A stretch of DNA of 64,000 bases from Alkalinema sp. FACHB-956 (GCF_014697025.1 NZ_JACJRC010000007.1:1-64000), one strand, 5' to 3'. Positions 1-9,314 are shown, counted from the first letter of the stretch. The notes: a model not told the origin generated them from the sequence alone. Numbers and translations: made by a program.

Positions 1-77
1 ACAATGAGTTTGATTAACTGAAGCATTGGTTAGATCGATCTCTTTTGATCTATGAGCTAGCTGAGCTCACGTTACAC

Positions 78-707
78 TTAGAGCTTAACTTTCATTAGAT
101 CTTGTCCAAACACTTGGGTCCACCGCAAGGTTTGAAAGGCCACGTAACTGAGGAGATCCTCCCGCCGCTGCACATCGAGTTTCTTATAGATTTGATCGCG
201 TTGAATATTTCGCTTTGCATCCCATTTCTTGAGGAGGATCCGAACCCCTTCTTCGTAGAGGTCTGCCCGTCGGCTCGGAAAGTCGCCTTATTCCCCAAAC
301 ACTAAGCACAGCAGGGTTAAGAGGAGCGGACTACTCGCCAGTTCCCAAATAGGTTCGCTCTCCTCTAGTCGTTGAATAAATCGAGTCGCTTTGGGGAGAT
401 CCTCCTTGGCTCGGAACCAGTTTTCAACAAAGGTGGTGATTTGGTCATGGTCAAAATCGGCGATTTCGACTTCTGTAAAGCGTTCAAAAGTGTACTCCTT
501 TTCCTGCACTTCATCGAGCCCATCCAAGAGCACTAATGCGCGTCCCATGGCCAGGAGTTTTTCCACGTATGGCCAGATATTTGAGAAAGGTGGTTTTGCC
601 TGCACCGGGTTTGCCGAGAACGATTAGCCCTCGCATCATGCCACAGTAATCCTGAATCAGCGGATGGATTGCGTCACGGAGTTGCTGAACCAGTAGATCT
701 ATGGTTT
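78..707 (-). pseudogene. Decayed NACHT-family NTPase
   Basis: Pieces of a cyanobacterial NACHT NTPase (STAND class, usually signalling or defence) lie in order but in three reading phases. A segment with Walker A GKPGAGKTT is read at about 707-560. After a +1 shift comes Walker B LVLLDGLDEV, followed by EYTFERFTEVEIADFD and the SSPLLLTLLCLVF helix. A further shift near 290 gives DFPSRRADLYEEG to a stop at 78-80. In intact relatives about 60-80 residues normally separate Walker A from Walker B; here only about a dozen remain. The stretch between DEVQ and EYTFERF is also far too short, and a stop lies immediately upstream. I infer several deletions plus frameshifts, so no functional ATPase is likely. 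The family call is firm; the exact ends are approximate. Confidence 0.8.
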
Positions 708-810
708 AAATTGATAGTTTTACTGTTACTTAAACTTATTGGTTGAATTATTTGCACTGTTGGTTTAACCGTTAGTTTTAACGTTGTTTACATACTGTCA
801 GGTGGTTGTG

Positions 811-858
811 TATTGCTAGATGGTTGCATGTTGCTAGATGGTTACATATTGCTAGATC
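811..858. repeat. 18-bp tandem repeat, about 2.7 copies
   Basis: The unit TATTGCTAGATGGTTGCA recurs at 811-828, 829-846 and partly at 847-858 with small differences. It sits in the spacer between the NACHT remnant and txlA, about 90 bp beyond the txlA stop. It is one of many private short tandem duplications in the window. Confidence 0.8.
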
Positions 859-951
859 CATATTGTTCGCCCCATACCATGTCCGATGACCTTCGTTGTC
901 TTTTTGGGAAAGTCTTTGCTATCGAAGAGTTGGTATAGGGCTATGTTGGAT

Positions 952-1530
952 CTAGGAATTTTTGACCTGTGCGCCGTGGCTGCGGGGATCGTCCTGAGTC
1001 GATTTTGTAGCCGCAGCGGGTGGTTTATAGTCACTAGTCTGACCAATGCCAGCTTGCAGGTAGGGCAGCGGCTGACCTTCTGATAATGCGACGAGGTTAG
1101 CTTCCATCACACCCTTGGGTTGCTCGCCGATCGCCTCAGCAACGGCATCCCCTTGATCACTGAGGTAAACAAAATGGGGAATGCCATCGACTTTATAGTG
1201 AACGATTTCCGGCAGCCACTTGTCGTTATCTACGTTCAGCATGACAAAGTTGACGCGATCGCCGTATTCCGTTTTTAATGCTTGCAAATCCCCGGCCATG
1301 GCCTGACAACTTGTGCACCAATTGGCATAGAATTCCACCAGCGTTGGTTTGTGATTACTCAAGGCAACTTCGTAGGAAATTGCGGTTTTGGCCATGCCAT
1401 CGAGGGAAGCTGGGGTGGTATTCGATCGTAATCCCAGAGCGACCAGGGTCGAGAGGACGATCGCTACGATCGCAACTATAATATTGCGTAGTTTGCTCCC
1501 GGTGTTGGTTTCAGAGGGTGTACTAGTCAT
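952..1530 (-). CDS. txlA: Membrane-anchored thioredoxin-like protein TxlA (HCF164 type)
   Basis: A 192-residue thioredoxin-fold protein with one N-terminal membrane segment (about residues 17-35) followed by a thioredoxin domain. The active site is WCTSC after the strand VEFYAN, and a cis-Pro loop VDGIPHFV is present. This is the HCF164/TxlA arrangement: in chloroplasts and cyanobacteria such proteins sit in the thylakoid membrane and pass reducing power to the lumen, supporting cytochrome b6f assembly. The ATG at 1530 is preferred because GGAAGG lies directly upstream at about 1533-1538; an in-frame ATG further upstream at 1563 lacks this. The C-terminal 30 residues are polar and low complexity. 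The gene is divergent from the NIL-ferredoxin, with about 210 bp between starts to hold both promoters. Confidence 0.88.
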   Translation of the reverse strand: MTSTPSETNTGSKLRNIIVAIVAIVLSTLVALGLRSNTTPASLDGMAKTAISYEVALSNHKPTLVEFYANWCTSCQAMAGDLQALKTEYGDRVNFVMLNVDNDKWLPEIVHYKVDGIPHFVYLSDQGDAVAEAIGEQPKGVMEANLVALSEGQPLPYLQAGIGQTSDYKPPAAATKSTQDDPRSHGAQVKNS

Positions 1531-1741
1531 AATCCTTCCAGAGTTTGCGCTAAGCCTTTCCATTGCCCAGTTTAGCTGACGACGGAAAGCATCGCCCGGT
1601 TTATCCCAAAATGGAGATCGTGGTTGTGGAAGAATCTCGTCGCTCCGGGTTGCCCCAGCGTTTTATTTCTACGTTCTGTTTCTACAATAGAGACAACTGA
1701 CTCCAGTCAGGTCTGACCCCGCCGACCTATCCAAAACTACT

Positions 1742-2146
1742 GTGAAAAAACGAGTCACCCTTACGTTCCCTCGTCGTTATGTTCAGATGCCAGTTACCTA
1801 TCGTCTGGCGAAGGATTTCAACGTTGCCGCTAATATTATTCGGGCGCAGGTGGCTCCGAACCAGGTGGGCAAGTTGGTCGTGGAGCTATCTGGAGATATT
1901 GATGCCCTGGATGCCGCGATCGACTGGATGCGCACACAGGAGATTACCGTTTCCTTTGCGAGCAAGGAAATCACGATCGATGAGGATGCCTGTGTTCACT
2001 GTGGTTTGTGTACGGGGGTGTGTCCGACCGAAGCGTTAACGTTAGATTCACAAACCTATTTGTTAACCTTTACGCGATCGCGTTGTATTGTCTGTGAACA
2101 ATGTATTCCGACCTGTCCCGTTCAAGCAATTTCCACTAACTTCTAA
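1742..2146 (+). CDS. NIL-domain 4Fe-4S ferredoxin
   Basis: A 134-residue protein in two parts. The first about 75 residues match the NIL domain, a small ligand-binding fold also found at the C terminus of methionine ABC ATPases. The rest is a dicluster ferredoxin with CVHCGLCTGVCP and CIVCEQCIPTCP, enough cysteines for two [4Fe-4S] clusters. Cyanobacterial relatives are single-copy and often discussed with sulfur or methionine metabolism, but the electron partner is not evident here. The start is GTG (1742), which places KKRVTLTFP at the N terminus as in the family. The gene stands alone, divergent from txlA. Confidence 0.85.
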   Translation: MKKRVTLTFPRRYVQMPVTYRLAKDFNVAANIIRAQVAPNQVGKLVVELSGDIDALDAAIDWMRTQEITVSFASKEITIDEDACVHCGLCTGVCPTEALTLDSQTYLLTFTRSRCIVCEQCIPTCPVQAISTNF

Positions 2147-2276
2147 TGAGTCTATAACGGGTTACTCGAGTCACGATAAATTATTTTTGAAATTTTCTTT
2201 TAATATGGCTTTCAGTGATTTGTATGGATAGATCGCCTACGATTAAAATTGTGTTGTTTTAAATTGTAGAACTGCC

Positions 2277-3056
2277 ATGAAGCACATTGTGATTGGAGTC
2301 CTGATTGTGATAGCTAGCTTGGGCTGGGTCGATCGTGCGTTGGCGGAAAGCTTGAGCGATCGGGTGGTAACCTTTCCCCAATGGCAGCACTTGCCCACCG
2401 TTCAAGCCCCCGATCGGGAAATTGCCTTTCCCCAGTGGATCGCTGGAACGTGGCATGTCAAAAGTACGCTGGTGGACTTAGCTGCGCCCCTCGCGCCGGA
2501 CATTGTGACGCCGGGGTTTGAAGGGAACCGGGCGTCGCTCAATCAACCGATCGAATTTGATGTGCGGTTTGTTGAGCAATCAGTGATCAAGACAACCGGC
2601 CCAATTCCATCAACGGCAAATCAAATTGTGGTCGATCGGGCCTTTAATGGATTAAATATTGCTCGGGCTTATCTGGGAGATAACTTTGTGAAATCAGTGA
2701 CGGTCAACCCCAAATCTCCCAATGAACAACGCACGCTGTTACAGGGCGATCGGGACTTAATTTCCCGCATCACGGGCCGCAATACCGAGCAACCCAATTC
2801 TGAAGAATTCATTACGACAGAACTCTTTCAGCAAATTTTTCGCGGTAGTTCCTCTCCCTACCTCAATCAAGTGGAAACCACCACAGACTATCGCCTTCAG
2901 CCTTCAGCCGCGATCCCAGAGACTCCAACGATCGTGGCGGATCAGTTTACAGCGATTTATCTCTCTCCCCAGGATCCCCAATATTTTCGTGCTCGGGAAA
3001 CCCCCGTTGCCCTCTATCGCTACCGCCTCGAATTATTCCCAGTGACGGCAAAATAG
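2277..3056 (+). CDS. Secreted/lumenal conserved protein (probably DUF6816)
   Basis: A 259-residue protein with a clear Sec signal peptide: Lys at position 3, a hydrophobic core at about 5-18, and cleavage likely after ALA at 22-24. The mature part contains the FPQW...IAGTW and APLAPDIVTPGFEGN signatures that I associate with a cyanobacterial/plastid family (DUF6816). It is probably periplasmic or thylakoid-lumenal. No catalytic motif is apparent and the function is unknown. It is a single gene with its own upstream region of about 130 bp. Confidence 0.7.
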   Translation: MKHIVIGVLIVIASLGWVDRALAESLSDRVVTFPQWQHLPTVQAPDREIAFPQWIAGTWHVKSTLVDLAAPLAPDIVTPGFEGNRASLNQPIEFDVRFVEQSVIKTTGPIPSTANQIVVDRAFNGLNIARAYLGDNFVKSVTVNPKSPNEQRTLLQGDRDLISRITGRNTEQPNSEEFITTELFQQIFRGSSSPYLNQVETTTDYRLQPSAAIPETPTIVADQFTAIYLSPQDPQYFRARETPVALYRYRLELFPVTAK

Positions 3057-3495
3057 TCGGGTCGATCGCCACGGCTTCCTCGATTTTCTCTGAGATGGCG
3101 CAATGGATGACTTAATGAGTTGCGGTTGGGCAATAAACTTACAGGTGATGCTTGCCCAGCCTGGTTTACCAGCTACCTGACTTTAGTGACATATCGCAAT
3201 GGTTTCCGTATAGATACGTAAACTTTAATATATTTGGTTGTGGAGAGGGCTTGTCCTTTGCTACTCTCTTGCAATAATAGATTTAAATCAAAGCATCGAA
3301 TTAATTAGTCACATTCTTAGGTAACCAAATTCGCGAGTTATAGGATGGATTGGGAGAGACGAATGGGCTGATGAGGCTCTGTTCCCAGCCGCATAGCTAG
3401 GCTAATGAAGGGTTACTTGATGGCGTTCTAATTGGTGTGGCAGTTGCCACGCAGGGTTGCTTTATCCACTTTTCTAAGGCTCAGACAATTGCGCT
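3057..3495. other. Intergenic region, no gene seen
   Basis: About 440 bp, AT-rich in the middle, between two plus-strand genes. All frames are closed apart from short runs. I see no tRNA fold, no strong terminator and no repeat. It probably contains the promoter of the gene at 3496. Confidence 0.5.
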
Positions 3496-3813
3496 ATGAA
3501 TCACTATTGCGAACAGTGGATCGCCGACTGGTGTTTGGAAAATGGCTGGAGTGATTGGTTTCGCGATCGCTCCCGTTATTGGGCCTTTCCGCCGAATGCC
3601 GTCATGCCTGTGCCGATTCCCCAGCAGGTCTTACAAGCTATCAAAGCGGAAAAGGGTCTGAGCGCCGATGAACGATTTTGGTGCATCTTGGCAACCAGCG
3701 TTTTTGTGGTCTCGTTAGTCCTCAGTTGCGCGATCGCGGCTCCGATCCCCTTGGTGGCGGGGTTCGCCTTTTGCGCGATCGTGGTAGGCAGCTTAGATGA
3801 CGAAGAGATTTAG
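3496..3813 (+). CDS. Small conserved cyanobacterial membrane protein
   Basis: A 105-residue protein. The N-terminal half is Trp-rich (WIADWCLENGWSDWF, then YWAFPPNAVMPVPIP) and the C-terminal half has one or two hydrophobic segments (about 64-97) ending in acidic DDEE. It is a compact conserved hypothetical with no enzyme motif. HIP1 sites within it and a closed reading frame suggest a real, resident gene. Function unknown. Confidence 0.6.
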   Translation: MNHYCEQWIADWCLENGWSDWFRDRSRYWAFPPNAVMPVPIPQQVLQAIKAEKGLSADERFWCILATSVFVVSLVLSCAIAAPIPLVAGFAFCAIVVGSLDDEEI

Positions 3814-3883
3814 CCACACAGCTCCCTCGAAGTAACGGATTCCTCGAATCAAAATCGCGGGATCTCCTCCTGCGCTGAGATCC

Positions 3884-5998
3884 CTAGAAAGGCACATCAT
3901 CGTCGTCCTCCGAACTCTCTCCATCCTCAGCCAAGATCTCGGCCACCGTTGGCGTGGTTACTGTTGGCATAACAGGCATCACAGTCGGCATAGGTGCTGA
4001 TTGCCTAGGATCTTGGCTGATTTGATCCGGAGGCGTCTGAGTTTCTGGCTCCTCTACCTCATCTTCAAGATTGACAACCTGGCCATTGAAAGCTTCGGCC
4101 AAACTTTTAGTAGCGCGGCTCAATTCATCTAAGTCATAGCCGGTTCCCGCAGCTGAGGGCAGATCTCCAATGGGCGCGGTTCCGCTGGATGGAGCCGTTC
4201 TGTCCGCTGGGACTGGGGCAGAGCTAGGGATGCGGGGGGCTGGAGCTGCTTGGGGGCTGGCTGGCTGCGATCGCGGGGGAGGTGCGATCGCGGGGGCAGA
4301 CGGGGCTGAAAAGCCTGGAGATCGGGGTTGGCTGGGTGCGCCGGAATCCTGGGGCATCCCTGGGGGGGAAGACATTAATTTGCCATCCACGGCGACCCAA
4401 ACCAGCTTGACATTGGCTTTACAGGCTTTAGCACAGGCTTTGCCCAGAGCGGGGGATTGTTTTTTGACGATCGCCAGCATGGTTTTGACAACGCCGATCG
4501 TAATTTCTTGGCCATCGAATTTCAGCAGTTGGCAGTTGGGCCGAATCATCCCCAAGGCCGGAGCCGAATCAATGTGCCCCAGAATTTGCTGCCACAGCGT
4601 TTCTAGATCGGGGTTTGTGAGTGGCTGACTAGCTGACGAATCAGCTGACGAATCTGAGTGTGCAGCCGACTGGTGGGCTGATGGGGCAGGTGCTGGAGAG
4701 GGATCGATCGCTGAGACGGCAGGGGGCGGTTCTGGAGTCGGTGTGTTAGGGGGAACTGCTGTGGGAGCCACTGTCGATCGCGGGGGCGTCGGAGCGGCTG
4801 TGGGTTGAGGGCTGGGTTTGGGCGCGGTTTTGGCGGAGGGCTGGGGCGCGACCGATCGGACTCCCTGCTGCACCGCAGAGGTTTGGGTCGCAATGCTGGA
4901 AGTCGCGATCGCTGAAGGCAACAGGCCCATCAGGGTCACTTCTAGCCAGAGCCGGGGTTGGGTCGTGTTTTTAATTTGGACTTCGGCGCTGCGTAGATGT
5001 TGCTGTCCGGCCAGTAACCAGCCAATGTCCACCGATTGTACAAAGGCGGTCATTTCCGCCCAAGTGGGGGGCGTGATGGCCACTAGATCATTGCGCTGGG
5101 GGGCCGTTTTGGCGATGAGTAAATCCCGGTAGAAACTGGCTAAATTTTGCAGCACAATTAACGGCTCGCGACCCCGATCCATTAGGCGACGGGTGTGATC
5201 GAGCATGGTTTCGGGATCATCCGTCGCGATCGCCTGCACCAACGCCATCAAATCCCGCTCCGGTACCGCCCCCACCAGATCCCAAACTTTTTCGACGGTG
5301 ACTTCGCCTGCGAGCAAGCTGAGCTGATCCAGCAAACTTTCGGCATCCCGCATCCCGCCCTGGGAAATCTGAGCCACCAGTTGCACCGCATCGGGGGCGA
5401 TCGCGATCTGCTCCTGTTGGGCAATTTGCCCCAAGTGTTGCACCATCGCTTCCAGGGGAATGCGCCGAAAATCGAAGCGCTGGCACCGGGAAATAATCGT
5501 CGGCAAAACCCTTTGGGGATCGGTGGTTGCCAAGACAAAAACGACCCGTTCCGGCGGTTCTTCCAACGTTTTCAGCAACGCATTAAAGGCTGCATTGCTG
5601 AGCATATGCACCTCGTCAATGACATAGACCTTATAACGGCAACGCACTGGAGCAAATTGTGCCCGTTCAATCAGTTCACGAATGTTATCAACCCCTGTAT
5701 TGCTGGCCGCGTCGATTTCGATCACATCTAAGGCAGACCCTTGCGTGATTTCGCGACAGGTTTCACATTGGCCGCAGGGGTGGGGCGTCGGTTCTGAGCC
5801 TGCAATGCAGTTGAGGGACTTGGCCAAAATGCGCGCACTGGAGGTTTTTCCGGTTCCCCGTGCGCCCGTGAACAGGTAGGCCGGAGCAATGCGTTTTTGG
5901 GTCAGGGCGTTGCTGAGGGTGGTCGCGATCGCTTCCTGTCCCACCAATTGCGCAAAGGTTTGAGGGCGATATTTATGGTGCAGAGGAATGTAGGACAT
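3884..5998 (-). CDS. dnaX: DNA polymerase III gamma/tau subunit
   Basis: A 704-residue clamp-loader ATPase. The AAA+ core has Walker A GARGTGKTSS (about 45-54), a Cys4 zinc module (C64, C75, C78, C81), Walker B VIDEVHML (about 126-133) and sensor SRCQRFDF (about 170-177), followed by the domain III oligomerisation region to about 360. A long Pro/Ala/Ser-rich linker then leads to a second conserved block (about 470-560) and an acidic tail ending DDDDVPF. Synechocystis DnaX carries an intein; this one is uninterrupted. It is the last gene of the minus-strand series, 70 bp after the glycosyltransferase stop, so it may be partly co-transcribed with the glycan genes. Several long opposite-strand frames over it are shadows caused by GC-rich codons. 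Confidence 0.95.
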   Translation of the reverse strand: MSYIPLHHKYRPQTFAQLVGQEAIATTLSNALTQKRIAPAYLFTGARGTGKTSSARILAKSLNCIAGSEPTPHPCGQCETCREITQGSALDVIEIDAASNTGVDNIRELIERAQFAPVRCRYKVYVIDEVHMLSNAAFNALLKTLEEPPERVVFVLATTDPQRVLPTIISRCQRFDFRRIPLEAMVQHLGQIAQQEQIAIAPDAVQLVAQISQGGMRDAESLLDQLSLLAGEVTVEKVWDLVGAVPERDLMALVQAIATDDPETMLDHTRRLMDRGREPLIVLQNLASFYRDLLIAKTAPQRNDLVAITPPTWAEMTAFVQSVDIGWLLAGQQHLRSAEVQIKNTTQPRLWLEVTLMGLLPSAIATSSIATQTSAVQQGVRSVAPQPSAKTAPKPSPQPTAAPTPPRSTVAPTAVPPNTPTPEPPPAVSAIDPSPAPAPSAHQSAAHSDSSADSSASQPLTNPDLETLWQQILGHIDSAPALGMIRPNCQLLKFDGQEITIGVVKTMLAIVKKQSPALGKACAKACKANVKLVWVAVDGKLMSSPPGMPQDSGAPSQPRSPGFSAPSAPAIAPPPRSQPASPQAAPAPRIPSSAPVPADRTAPSSGTAPIGDLPSAAGTGYDLDELSRATKSLAEAFNGQVVNLEDEVEEPETQTPPDQISQDPRQSAPMPTVMPVMPTVTTPTVAEILAEDGESSEDDDDVPF

Positions 5999-6068
5999 AG
6001 GGACGATCGCGACTCAAGTCAGGGTGAACCGGGATCTATTGTAAGCCCCATTTCCCCTTTCCCTGGAA

Positions 6069-7316
6069 TTAGGACAAAAGTTCTTGAAACAGCTTCTGGT
6101 AGCGCTGGGCTTGCTGGGTCAGGGCGAAGGATTTTTCAGCATGGGCACGGGCTTGGGGCCGCAACGGTTGATCGGTCATCAGCACCCAACGAATCCCCTG
6201 GGCTAAGTCCTGGACGCGATAGGGTTGGGCCAGATATCCCGTTTCACCGGGAATAATCATATCCGGCATCCCACCAATTTTGAAAGCCACGCAGGGGGTA
6301 CCACAGGCGAGGGCTTCTAAGACCGTATTGGGCAAATTATCTTCCAGGGACGGTGCGACAAACACGTCCGCTGCGGCATAGGCCAGGGAGAGGGAAATTT
6401 CATCGCCCAAGGTGCCTAAGTAGTGGGTGGGAAAGCCCAAATCCGGCGGAACTTCGGGCCGTGATGCACCAAAAATCACCAGTTCAGGCCGTTGGGGCCA
6501 CGATTGTTGGCTCAAACTTTGCAACGCAGCTTGCAATACATGGAACCCTTTACGTCGATCGCGGGTCGCATCCGCCGCACCAAAGAGAATTAATGGTACA
6601 TCCAACGGTAAATTCAAGATTTGGCGAACGAGGGCGCGATCATCAACGCGATCGTAGGGGCGATACCGTTGTAAATCGAGGCCATAGGGAATCACGGTAA
6701 TGCGGGAATTCTTAAGCAAAGAACTTTGGGCAGCGCATTGGGCTAACCAGCGGCTGGGCGTCACGACCGTTAGATTGAGTCGTTGCCAAGCCCGCTGCTT
6801 CCGCTGCCAAATCCAATGGGAGAGATCTCGTTTTTTGGAGCTACTAAGCTTTGGGCAAGCACCACAGGTCTGCTCGTAGCGATCGCAGCCATCGCTGTAG
6901 TGACAACCGCCGGTGAAGGCCCACATATCGTGCATCGTCCAGACGATCGGTAGCCGGAGTTTACGCAACGTTTCCAGCCGCAGGAAGCCACTGCCCACCC
7001 AATGGAGATTGACAATATCCGGTTGAAGGGCGGTAATTTGCTGGTTGAGAGGTTCCGGTAACCAAGCGGGGGAATAGCGATCGATCTGCCGTTGCCGGTA
7101 GAACCCTAGGGGCAAGCCATCAATCCCAGGCCGCAGGAAGGCAATAGTTTTCTGCACTTTGCTGCGGGGGGCAATCACGGTTCGATCGTCACTGGCTTTG
7201 TTTTGTACCAGCATTTGGGAGGCTAAGCCGATTTCCTGCAAACCCTGGTGTAAGCGATAGGCCGCCCGTGCTGCGCCTCCGGTGATGTCGTACGTGCTGA
7301 GCAAGAGCGGTTTCAT
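6069..7316 (-). CDS. Glycosyltransferase, GT4-like
   Basis: A 415-residue GT-B glycosyltransferase. The N-terminal GGAARAAYRLHQGL glycine loop and the C-terminal PSLEDNLPNTVLEALACGTPCVAF segment (E-x7-E type) mark a GT4/GT1-like retaining enzyme that uses a nucleotide sugar at the cytoplasmic face. A Cys-rich patch at about 140-157 (CHYSDGCDRYEQTCGACPKL) is typical of a subset of polysaccharide GTs. Its start overlaps the upstream methyltransferase stop by 4 bp (ATGA), so the two are translationally coupled. As the last glycan gene of the Pse series it probably builds the same glycan. Donor and acceptor are unknown. Confidence 0.85.
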   Translation of the reverse strand: MKPLLLSTYDITGGAARAAYRLHQGLQEIGLASQMLVQNKASDDRTVIAPRSKVQKTIAFLRPGIDGLPLGFYRQRQIDRYSPAWLPEPLNQQITALQPDIVNLHWVGSGFLRLETLRKLRLPIVWTMHDMWAFTGGCHYSDGCDRYEQTCGACPKLSSSKKRDLSHWIWQRKQRAWQRLNLTVVTPSRWLAQCAAQSSLLKNSRITVIPYGLDLQRYRPYDRVDDRALVRQILNLPLDVPLILFGAADATRDRRKGFHVLQAALQSLSQQSWPQRPELVIFGASRPEVPPDLGFPTHYLGTLGDEISLSLAYAAADVFVAPSLEDNLPNTVLEALACGTPCVAFKIGGMPDMIIPGETGYLAQPYRVQDLAQGIRWVLMTDQPLRPQARAHAEKSFALTQQAQRYQKLFQELLS

Positions 7317-8143
7317 GGTTTGACCGCCTCCATAAACAATGAATCGGGTTTGCGGATCTGTCCTTGCAGAATGTCTAGCCCAAAGTCATTAAAGTTAGGA
7401 ATCCGACTTTCCGTTGCCTGACAGACCTGAATTTCTATAAATCCCGTTTGGCTGAGTAATTGCTGAAGGGAAAAGCGATCGTACATCCAGCGGTGAAGTT
7501 CTCCGGAATTACGAAAGAGACCTTCCTGGAAACCTTTCTGAGCCTGCTTTCCGGCAATGAGTAAGACGAACAATTCAGCAATTTTGATCCGAATTTTTTG
7601 AAGATACCAAGCAGGTCGTTTAGATTTAATTTTTTGCCATCGAGTTAGTTGTTTTGCTTGATAATAGTTATCGATTTCTGCGCCCATGCGCGATCGCACA
7701 AAGTCTAGGGTTAAGTCTGCATTGGGAGCATTGAGTCGATCGAGATACTGTCCCATCTCTCCCCCGCCATGGGTCCGGGTCATTTGGTCTAATAGTTCCA
7801 AAAGCATCCAATCATACTGCGCGATCGCTTGAGAATCACCAGATAGAGATTGTTCTAACGTTGCTAAGTATAACCGTGCAATCTGTTCTAAATCCGGTAC
7901 TATGACTCTCAAAATTCCACCGGGTTTCAGTACTCGAAAGGCTTCAGCAATTAAAAAACTTGCTTGGGCTGGCTGCAAATGTTCCAAAACGTGGGAGCTG
8001 TAGCACACGTCACAGGTTCGATCGGCAAAGGGCAAGCCGCGCCGAATATCAAACGATCGAACGGCTGACGAACTGGGGACTAAGTCGAGATTAATCCAAT
8101 CTGGGTGTAAAGTTTGGCCGCAGCCAATATTAATCAGTTTCAT
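7313..8143 (-). CDS. Class I SAM-dependent methyltransferase
   Basis: A 276-residue methyltransferase. Motif I is INIGCGQTLHPDWINLDL (residues 4-21), motif III/IV includes CDVCYSSHVLEHL, and EAFRVLKPGGILRVIVPD follows, the standard Methyltransf_11-type order. An insertion at about 130-200 is variable and basic. It overlaps the downstream glycosyltransferase by 4 bp and lies 80 bp beyond the preceding transferase candidate. The context suggests sugar O- or N-methylation, but the substrate cannot be read from sequence. Confidence 0.82.
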   Translation of the reverse strand: MKLINIGCGQTLHPDWINLDLVPSSSAVRSFDIRRGLPFADRTCDVCYSSHVLEHLQPAQASFLIAEAFRVLKPGGILRVIVPDLEQIARLYLATLEQSLSGDSQAIAQYDWMLLELLDQMTRTHGGGEMGQYLDRLNAPNADLTLDFVRSRMGAEIDNYYQAKQLTRWQKIKSKRPAWYLQKIRIKIAELFVLLIAGKQAQKGFQEGLFRNSGELHRWMYDRFSLQQLLSQTGFIEIQVCQATESRIPNFNDFGLDILQGQIRKPDSLFMEAVKP

Positions 8144-8223
8144 AGAACCAGGGGAATTCTCAAATATGTCAATCTAACTTCCCCGTCTTTTTCAGGGGGA
8201 ATCGGATTGATAGCATTGATTAG

Positions 8224-9210
8224 TCAATGGCGGTTAGCGAGTTTTGCAGGAAACACCGATCGAATCTTTCTAGTAACCCGCGCAGTATAGCCTGATATTT
8301 GCTGTTTTGGTCGCCAACCCAATAACAGTACTAATTCCTCCGGTGTTTTCTGATAGTTAGAACCCACGGTTTGCCTGCCCCAAGCTTCATGGGAGGTCGC
8401 CTCCATCGGTGAGACAAAAAACTGAGGAAAGCGTTGGCGGATTTGGGTTTCGTGGAAGATTTCTAGATGTTTTTGTAAGAGTTCTGGATATAAGCGATAC
8501 CAAGGATCATGCTGGAATTCGCTCATCTGGGGGGATGCATATTTGCCATCGATCGACACCCGACAACCAGAATAAGCAGCATAGGCAATGTGAGAACCGA
8601 TGACATTGGAAGTCACGCAATCAAAGCTACGGAAAATAATATTCATCCGAATTAGTGCATTGCGATCGTCGGTAGTTGCTCCGGTAATCCAAGGAATTTG
8701 ATAGTGATCTAGAACAGGAATCCAATATCCTTTCTCTATGCAGGAACCATGGATGCAAAATACAATATCTGAAAAATCGGTTTTCCATTGTAAGATATGT
8801 TTTACATAGTCTTCCTGATCAACCTGCTGTTCCGTATAGGCAGAGGAATGGGAAGGCATGACCAGTAGGGTGTTAGGCTTGCGATCGACGGCTTGTAAGT
8901 TGCCGTAAATGAAGGGTAAACCGGCTGCATAAACCCGCTGAAAGCCGAATTTCTGAAGGATTTGGACTTGGTCTTGGGTGGTCACTAAAACGGTGTCTTG
9001 CGGCTGCCCCCAAAAGGTGAGTTCGCGGGGATGGGTAATCGGATCGGTGTAAATCCAACCATGGAGCCAGTGGGCAAAGCTGCGGGGTGGTTTGGGCCGA
9101 TCGACGGCCTGGGCAATCAAATGGCTAATGCCGTAATAATCCGGTTCGCTGCGGAGCCGAATCCGTTCAATAGGAGGTAATTGTTTTGTTAACCATTCGA
9201 TCGAAGCCAT
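8224..9210 (-). CDS. Unrecognised protein, possible GT-B surface-sugar transferase
   Basis: A 328-residue soluble protein that I cannot assign to a named family. No signal peptide or membrane segment is seen. A central stretch, DCVTSNVIGSHIAYAAYSG (about 197-215), then RVSIDG, resembles the donor-site helix and following strand of GT-B enzymes such as capsule and sialic-acid transferases; this is a resemblance, not a proven homology. It sits directly after pseI (89 bp) and before a methyltransferase-GT4 pair, where a nonulosonic-acid transferase would be expected. The N-terminal 60 residues contain PDYYGISHLIAQAVDRP. It could instead be a modifying enzyme of the same glycan. Confidence 0.5.
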   Translation of the reverse strand: MASIEWLTKQLPPIERIRLRSEPDYYGISHLIAQAVDRPKPPRSFAHWLHGWIYTDPITHPRELTFWGQPQDTVLVTTQDQVQILQKFGFQRVYAAGLPFIYGNLQAVDRKPNTLLVMPSHSSAYTEQQVDQEDYVKHILQWKTDFSDIVFCIHGSCIEKGYWIPVLDHYQIPWITGATTDDRNALIRMNIIFRSFDCVTSNVIGSHIAYAAYSGCRVSIDGKYASPQMSEFQHDPWYRLYPELLQKHLEIFHETQIRQRFPQFFVSPMEATSHEAWGRQTVGSNYQKTPEELVLLLGWRPKQQISGYTARVTRKIRSVFPAKLANRH

Positions 9211-9244
9211 GATTCACATTCCTTGCCCTACTGCCTAGCCAATT

Positions 9245-9314
9245 GATACCGCCGTAATTGTGATACCGCCGTAATTGTGAAGCCTCTAAGCTAAGAGTTC
9301 TAAGCTAAGAGTTC
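9245..9314. repeat. Two adjacent tandem duplications at the pseI stop
   Basis: A 17-bp unit GATACCGCCGTAATTGT occurs twice (9245-9261, 9262-9278). Next to it a 14-bp unit TAAGCTAAGAGTTC occurs twice (9287-9300, 9301-9314). The second copy of the latter contains the pseI stop codon (9300-9302), so the duplication straddles the end of the gene. The copies are perfect, suggesting recent events. Confidence 0.9.

Noticed and set aside
3884-5998. Long opposite-strand and shifted frames over dnaX
   Set aside because: They mirror the GC-rich Pro/Ala/Ser codons of dnaX, lack family motifs and have no ribosome sites.
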